A program made the translations under genes and the position numbers. This document shows positions 61,653 to 64,000 of a stretch of 64,000 bases of DNA, piece after piece (within the stretch, counting starts at the first letter, position 1; each line of letters begins with the position of its first letter). The notes beneath the pieces are model-generated. The model was not told where the DNA came from. It saw nothing but the letters and a program-made list of their open reading frames with translations, and did no database searches. Source of the stretch: Allomyces macrogynus ATCC 38327 (taxonomy: Eukaryota > Blastocladiomycota > Blastocladiomycetes > Blastocladiales > Blastocladiaceae). The stretch is from contig GG745330.1 in the NCBI GenBank assembly GCA_000151295.1, positions 644,155 through 708,154 on the forward strand, in the 5' to 3' direction.

Positions 61653-64000
61653 TCACCCGTGGTGCAGGTTATCCAGCACGGTAAAGTACCCTGCAAACAC
61701 CGACTCGCCGCGCAACTCGGGCGTATCGCGCACGACCAGGTACACGTGCAAGAACAACCTCGGGAACCGTGACGTGAAATACTCGAGGAACCCAGCGGGC
61801 AATGCCCCCAGGGTGCGGCGCACGGCGGGGGGCAAGTCCGCGTAATGGTGCTTCTTGTTCCGCAATGCGCGCATCAGGTCGAGCACCGACCCGCCCTGAT
61901 ACTTGCGGTACTTGCCGAGGTTACCGAGCAGCACACGATCAATCCGTTTCGTCCAGTCGCCCTCCAGCACCATAGCCGCATCGTGCTCGAGCCGCTGGAC
62001 CAGTGGCGATGGCGGGTCCTTGACTTCCACCTCGTACCGGTCCGACACATCCTGCAAGAAATTGAGCCGCCGCGCGGCCGGCCAGAAGTACGGGTGCACG
62101 AGCAGTTCAGCCGTCGAGGGCCGGTCGCTCGGGTCGTGTGCGATCATACGCGAGATCATGTCCCGCGCGAGCGCGGCGTCCGGGACCACAGACGTTTCCG
62201 GGTCGAGTCGGTCGAGTGACGCCTGCCCGCGCAAGATATTGATTTCGCGCGAGTACCGGTCGCCAAAAGGATGCTCGCCGCCCGTCAGGACGTAGTAGAA
62301 GAGGCAACCGAGCGAGAAGACGTCGAGCGCGCGCGTGAGCCGCCGGCGTGGGGGTGGCGTGGGGGCACTGCGCGGCGACGATGGCGCCGTGCTCGCGGCC
62401 GACGCGATCTCGGCGGCCACCGTGACGTCACCCTCAGCCACAATCGCCTCGTCGTCGGTCGCCGTCGAGCTCGATGGCGGCGTCGGCGGTACACCCACAG
62501 TCGTTACCATGGCGACACCCGGTGCCGACTTTTCCCATGACGAGTGTGACGAGAACGACGTTGGTGCAGTCGGGTGCGTGAGCAGTTCCGGCGCGCGCCA
62601 GCCAAACGTGCCACCTTGGTGCGTGACGGTCGGCCCAAAACTCGACTGGTCAAGCTCGAGCTTCTTGCACAGGCCAAAATCCGAAATCAGCACTCGCGCA
62701 CCCGCCGGATTCCACGTCGCGCGCTTATTGCGCACGAGCAAGATATTCTGCGGCTTCAAGTCGCGGTGGATAATCCGCAGCGAGTGCAAATGGTGCAAAC
62801 CCGACAAGATCTGGTACAGGATGCGCACAGGCTGCCAAGATCGCTGAATCTCGGCAAGCGGCGCGTCGTCGTCCTCGGCGGCGGCGGCACCCTCGATCAC
62901 GTCGGCAAGCGAGCAGTCGCACAGTTCCAGCGCAATATAGAGGAACCGGTTGCACTGTTCCTTGCAGTGGTACCGCACGACATTGTAGTGGTCGTCCGAC
63001 TCGACGAGCAGGGCCACTTCGTGCGCGGCGACGTGGTAAAAGTCGAGCAACAGCCGCTTGACCGCAACTTCGCGCCCTTCGAACGTGCCCCGGTACACGA
63101 CCGTCCCGTGCGACCCGTACCCGAGCGGCGTGTCGGTGATCGTCAGCCGCCCGATCCGCGTCGTGCCGTCCGGCTGGTGAATCGGCGTGACAATCTCGAC
63201 CGCATCGGCACCGGGCGGCGTGTCGGGCGCTACTGGCGCGCCGGGCGCCGATCCGGGGAACGGCACCGAACCCGGATTCGCGGGCGCAGCTGCTGGCGGC
63301 GCGCCAGCCGTCGCACTCGCCGACGCCGACCCTGCACCTCCTGCCGCAGTAGTTGGTGCAGCCCGCTCCGTCCCCGGCGTGGCTCCCAAATCGACCCCCA
63401 GCTGCGCGAGGTAATGCACGACCAGCTGCTGGACAAACGCCGCCAACGTCATCGACAATGACGGTGGCCTTGACTTCTGCACCGGTTCTGCGTGACCCGC
63501 CTCCTTCTGCTTTCTCCGGCGCCGCGCTCGGCGCGACTCGAGCACGGCCTGCAGCTTCTTATAGACGAGCACGCCGAGCCCCATGACGACGAGAGTCACG
63601 ACGACCCCGAACCCGAACCCAGTCTGTGGCGTGACTTCCACCTCCATTTCAATATCGAACGGCATTTTGATTGGGTGCTTGGTCTTGGCAGCTTGCCCGA
63701 CCGACACGTGCGACGCGGTCGCGGCGGCCGCCGGTGGGGGTATGGCGACGCGTACGGTCATGCCGACGGGCGGCGGGATCACGCGCGGGTCAGTCGGCGG
63801 GACGGCAGGCCGAGCAGGCACAGCGGGCGCGGCGACGGCAGGGACCATGGGTTCTGCGACGGCAGGAACCATGGCCGCATCTGCGTCATCAGCGACGATC
63901 GCTGCATCGACCGGGGACCGGCACATCGGCGGGCCGGATCCGGCGGCCCGTCGGTGTCTCGATCTGCTCGGTGCGTCGAGCCGCGCATTCAAGACCGGAT
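61653..64000 (-). CDS. IRE1: IRE1 ER-stress sensor kinase/RNase, N-terminus beyond the window
   Basis: IRE1 senses unfolded proteins in the ER and splices an mRNA (HAC1/XBP1) with its RNase domain. The visible part has a lumenal-side Pro/Ala-rich linker, one membrane helix (FGVVVTLVVMGLGVLVYKKL at about 63550-63610), a basic cytosolic linker, then the kinase. Kinase motifs: GYGSHGTVVYRGTFEGREVA, VKRLLLDFYHVAAHEV (ATP lysine), HRDLKPQNILLVRN, ISDFGLCKKL and GTFGWRAPELL. A Ser/Thr/Pro insert of about 80 residues sits between the APE and the helix containing ALDVFSLGCLFYYVLTGGEH. The KEN RNase domain follows: DRYEVEVKDPPSPLVQRLEH, VLLGNLGKYRKYQGGSVLDL and MRALRNKKHHYADLP (catalytic region), ending RFPRLFLHVYLVVRD. 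The frame is still open at 64000, so the lumenal sensor lies outside. RNase and kinase residues look intact. Confidence 0.95.
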   Translation of the reverse strand, partial: PVLNARLDAPSRSRHRRAAGSGPPMCRSPVDAAIVADDADAAMVPAVAEPMVPAVAAPAVPARPAVPPTDPRVIPPPVGMTVRVAIPPPAAAATASHVSVGQAAKTKHPIKMPFDIEMEVEVTPQTGFGFGVVVTLVVMGLGVLVYKKLQAVLESRRARRRRKQKEAGHAEPVQKSRPPSLSMTLAAFVQQLVVHYLAQLGVDLGATPGTERAAPTTAAGGAGSASASATAGAPPAAAPANPGSVPFPGSAPGAPVAPDTPPGADAVEIVTPIHQPDGTTRIGRLTITDTPLGYGSHGTVVYRGTFEGREVAVKRLLLDFYHVAAHEVALLVESDDHYNVVRYHCKEQCNRFLYIALELCDCSLADVIEGAAAAEDDDAPLAEIQRSWQPVRILYQILSGLHHLHSLRIIHRDLKPQNILLVRNKRATWNPAGARVLISDFGLCKKLELDQSSFGPTVTHQGGTFGWRAPELLTHPTAPTSFSSHSSWEKSAPGVAMVTTVGVPPTPPSSSTATDDEAIVAEGDVTVAAEIASAASTAPSSPRSAPTPPPRRRLTRALDVFSLGCLFYYVLTGGEHPFGDRYSREINILRGQASLDRLDPETSVVPDAALARDMISRMIAHDPSDRPSTAELLVHPYFWPAARRLNFLQDVSDRYEVEVKDPPSPLVQRLEHDAAMVLEGDWTKRIDRVLLGNLGKYRKYQGGSVLDLMRALRNKKHHYADLPPAVRRTLGALPAGFLEYFTSRFPRLFLHVYLVVRDTPELRGESVFAGYFTVLDNLHHG

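Noticed and set aside
1..64000. CRISPR arrays, operons, insertion sequences or other prokaryotic features
   Set aside because: Spliceosomal introns and eukaryotic gene families throughout; no regularly spaced repeats or transposase genes seen.

Overview
This is a GC-rich eukaryotic (fungal) nuclear fragment with intron-containing genes and two 100-N scaffold gaps. Introns are short (about 40-110 nt, a few longer) and mostly begin GTACGT, GTGCGT or similar. Proteins are rich in Ala, Pro and Arg. The gene content fits a zoosporic (flagellated) fungus, most likely Blastocladiomycota (Allomyces or Catenaria type). It carries fungal beta-1,3-glucan synthase and a fungal GPI-anchored cysteine-rich protein, together with a homolog of EFCAB9 (a CatSper-associated flagellar EF-hand protein) and a homolog of WRAP73/WDR8 (centrosome/cilium). 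I infer the organism from this combination; no marker gene proves the species.

Layout, left to right. 1-1401: 3'-truncated unrecognised gene (-). 1968-2842: small three-RPEL actin-binding type protein (+). 3198-5057: AidB-type acyl-CoA dehydrogenase (+). 5461-6900: CpG-depleted relic with leucine-rich-repeat remnants, very unlike its surroundings. 7683-9419: Sfp1-like C2H2 factor (-). 10433-11986: TFIIB-family (BRF-like) factor (+). 12474-14126: coronin (+). 14227-15517: membrane-anchored basic protein (-). 15776-16433: Aim19-like protein (+). 16538-18988: exocyst Sec6 (-). 19266-20920: Eaf3/MRG15 (-). 21674-23564: Ser/Thr-rich membrane protein (+). 23939-25963: TFIIIA (+). 26098-28834: unknown gene broken by a gap (-). 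29651-31621: aspartate kinase (+). 32070-33418: secreted His-rich protein with an apparent frame slip (+). 34581-38399: CK1-family kinase with very long Pro/Ala-rich flanks, running into the second gap (+). 39770-42310: bZIP with a transmembrane segment (+). 42471-43052: DRAP-type deaminase (-). 43416-45167: UBE2T-like E2 fused to an FG-repeat tail (+). 45378-46352: family-16 methyltransferase (+). 46516-48311: WRAP73 (+). 50517-57431: glucan synthase FKS (-). 58645-59584: EFCAB9-like protein (+). 59978-60803: GPI-anchored cysteine-rich protein (-). 61653-64000: IRE1, running off the right edge (-).

Functional themes. Two RNA polymerase III type factors (TFIIIA and a TFIIB/BRF-like protein) and an Sfp1-like factor suggest ribosome-biogenesis control. 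IRE1 and a membrane-tethered bZIP could be two arms of ER stress signalling. Sec6, FKS, coronin, the RPEL protein and the GPI protein belong to polarised secretion, cell wall and actin. EFCAB9 and WRAP73 point to the zoospore flagellum. The most unusual gene is the ubiquitin-conjugating enzyme with a nucleoporin-like FG tail.

Exon boundaries were read by eye from splice signals and reading frame. Where exon lengths sum to a multiple of three this is stated. Genes with unresolved joints are flagged.
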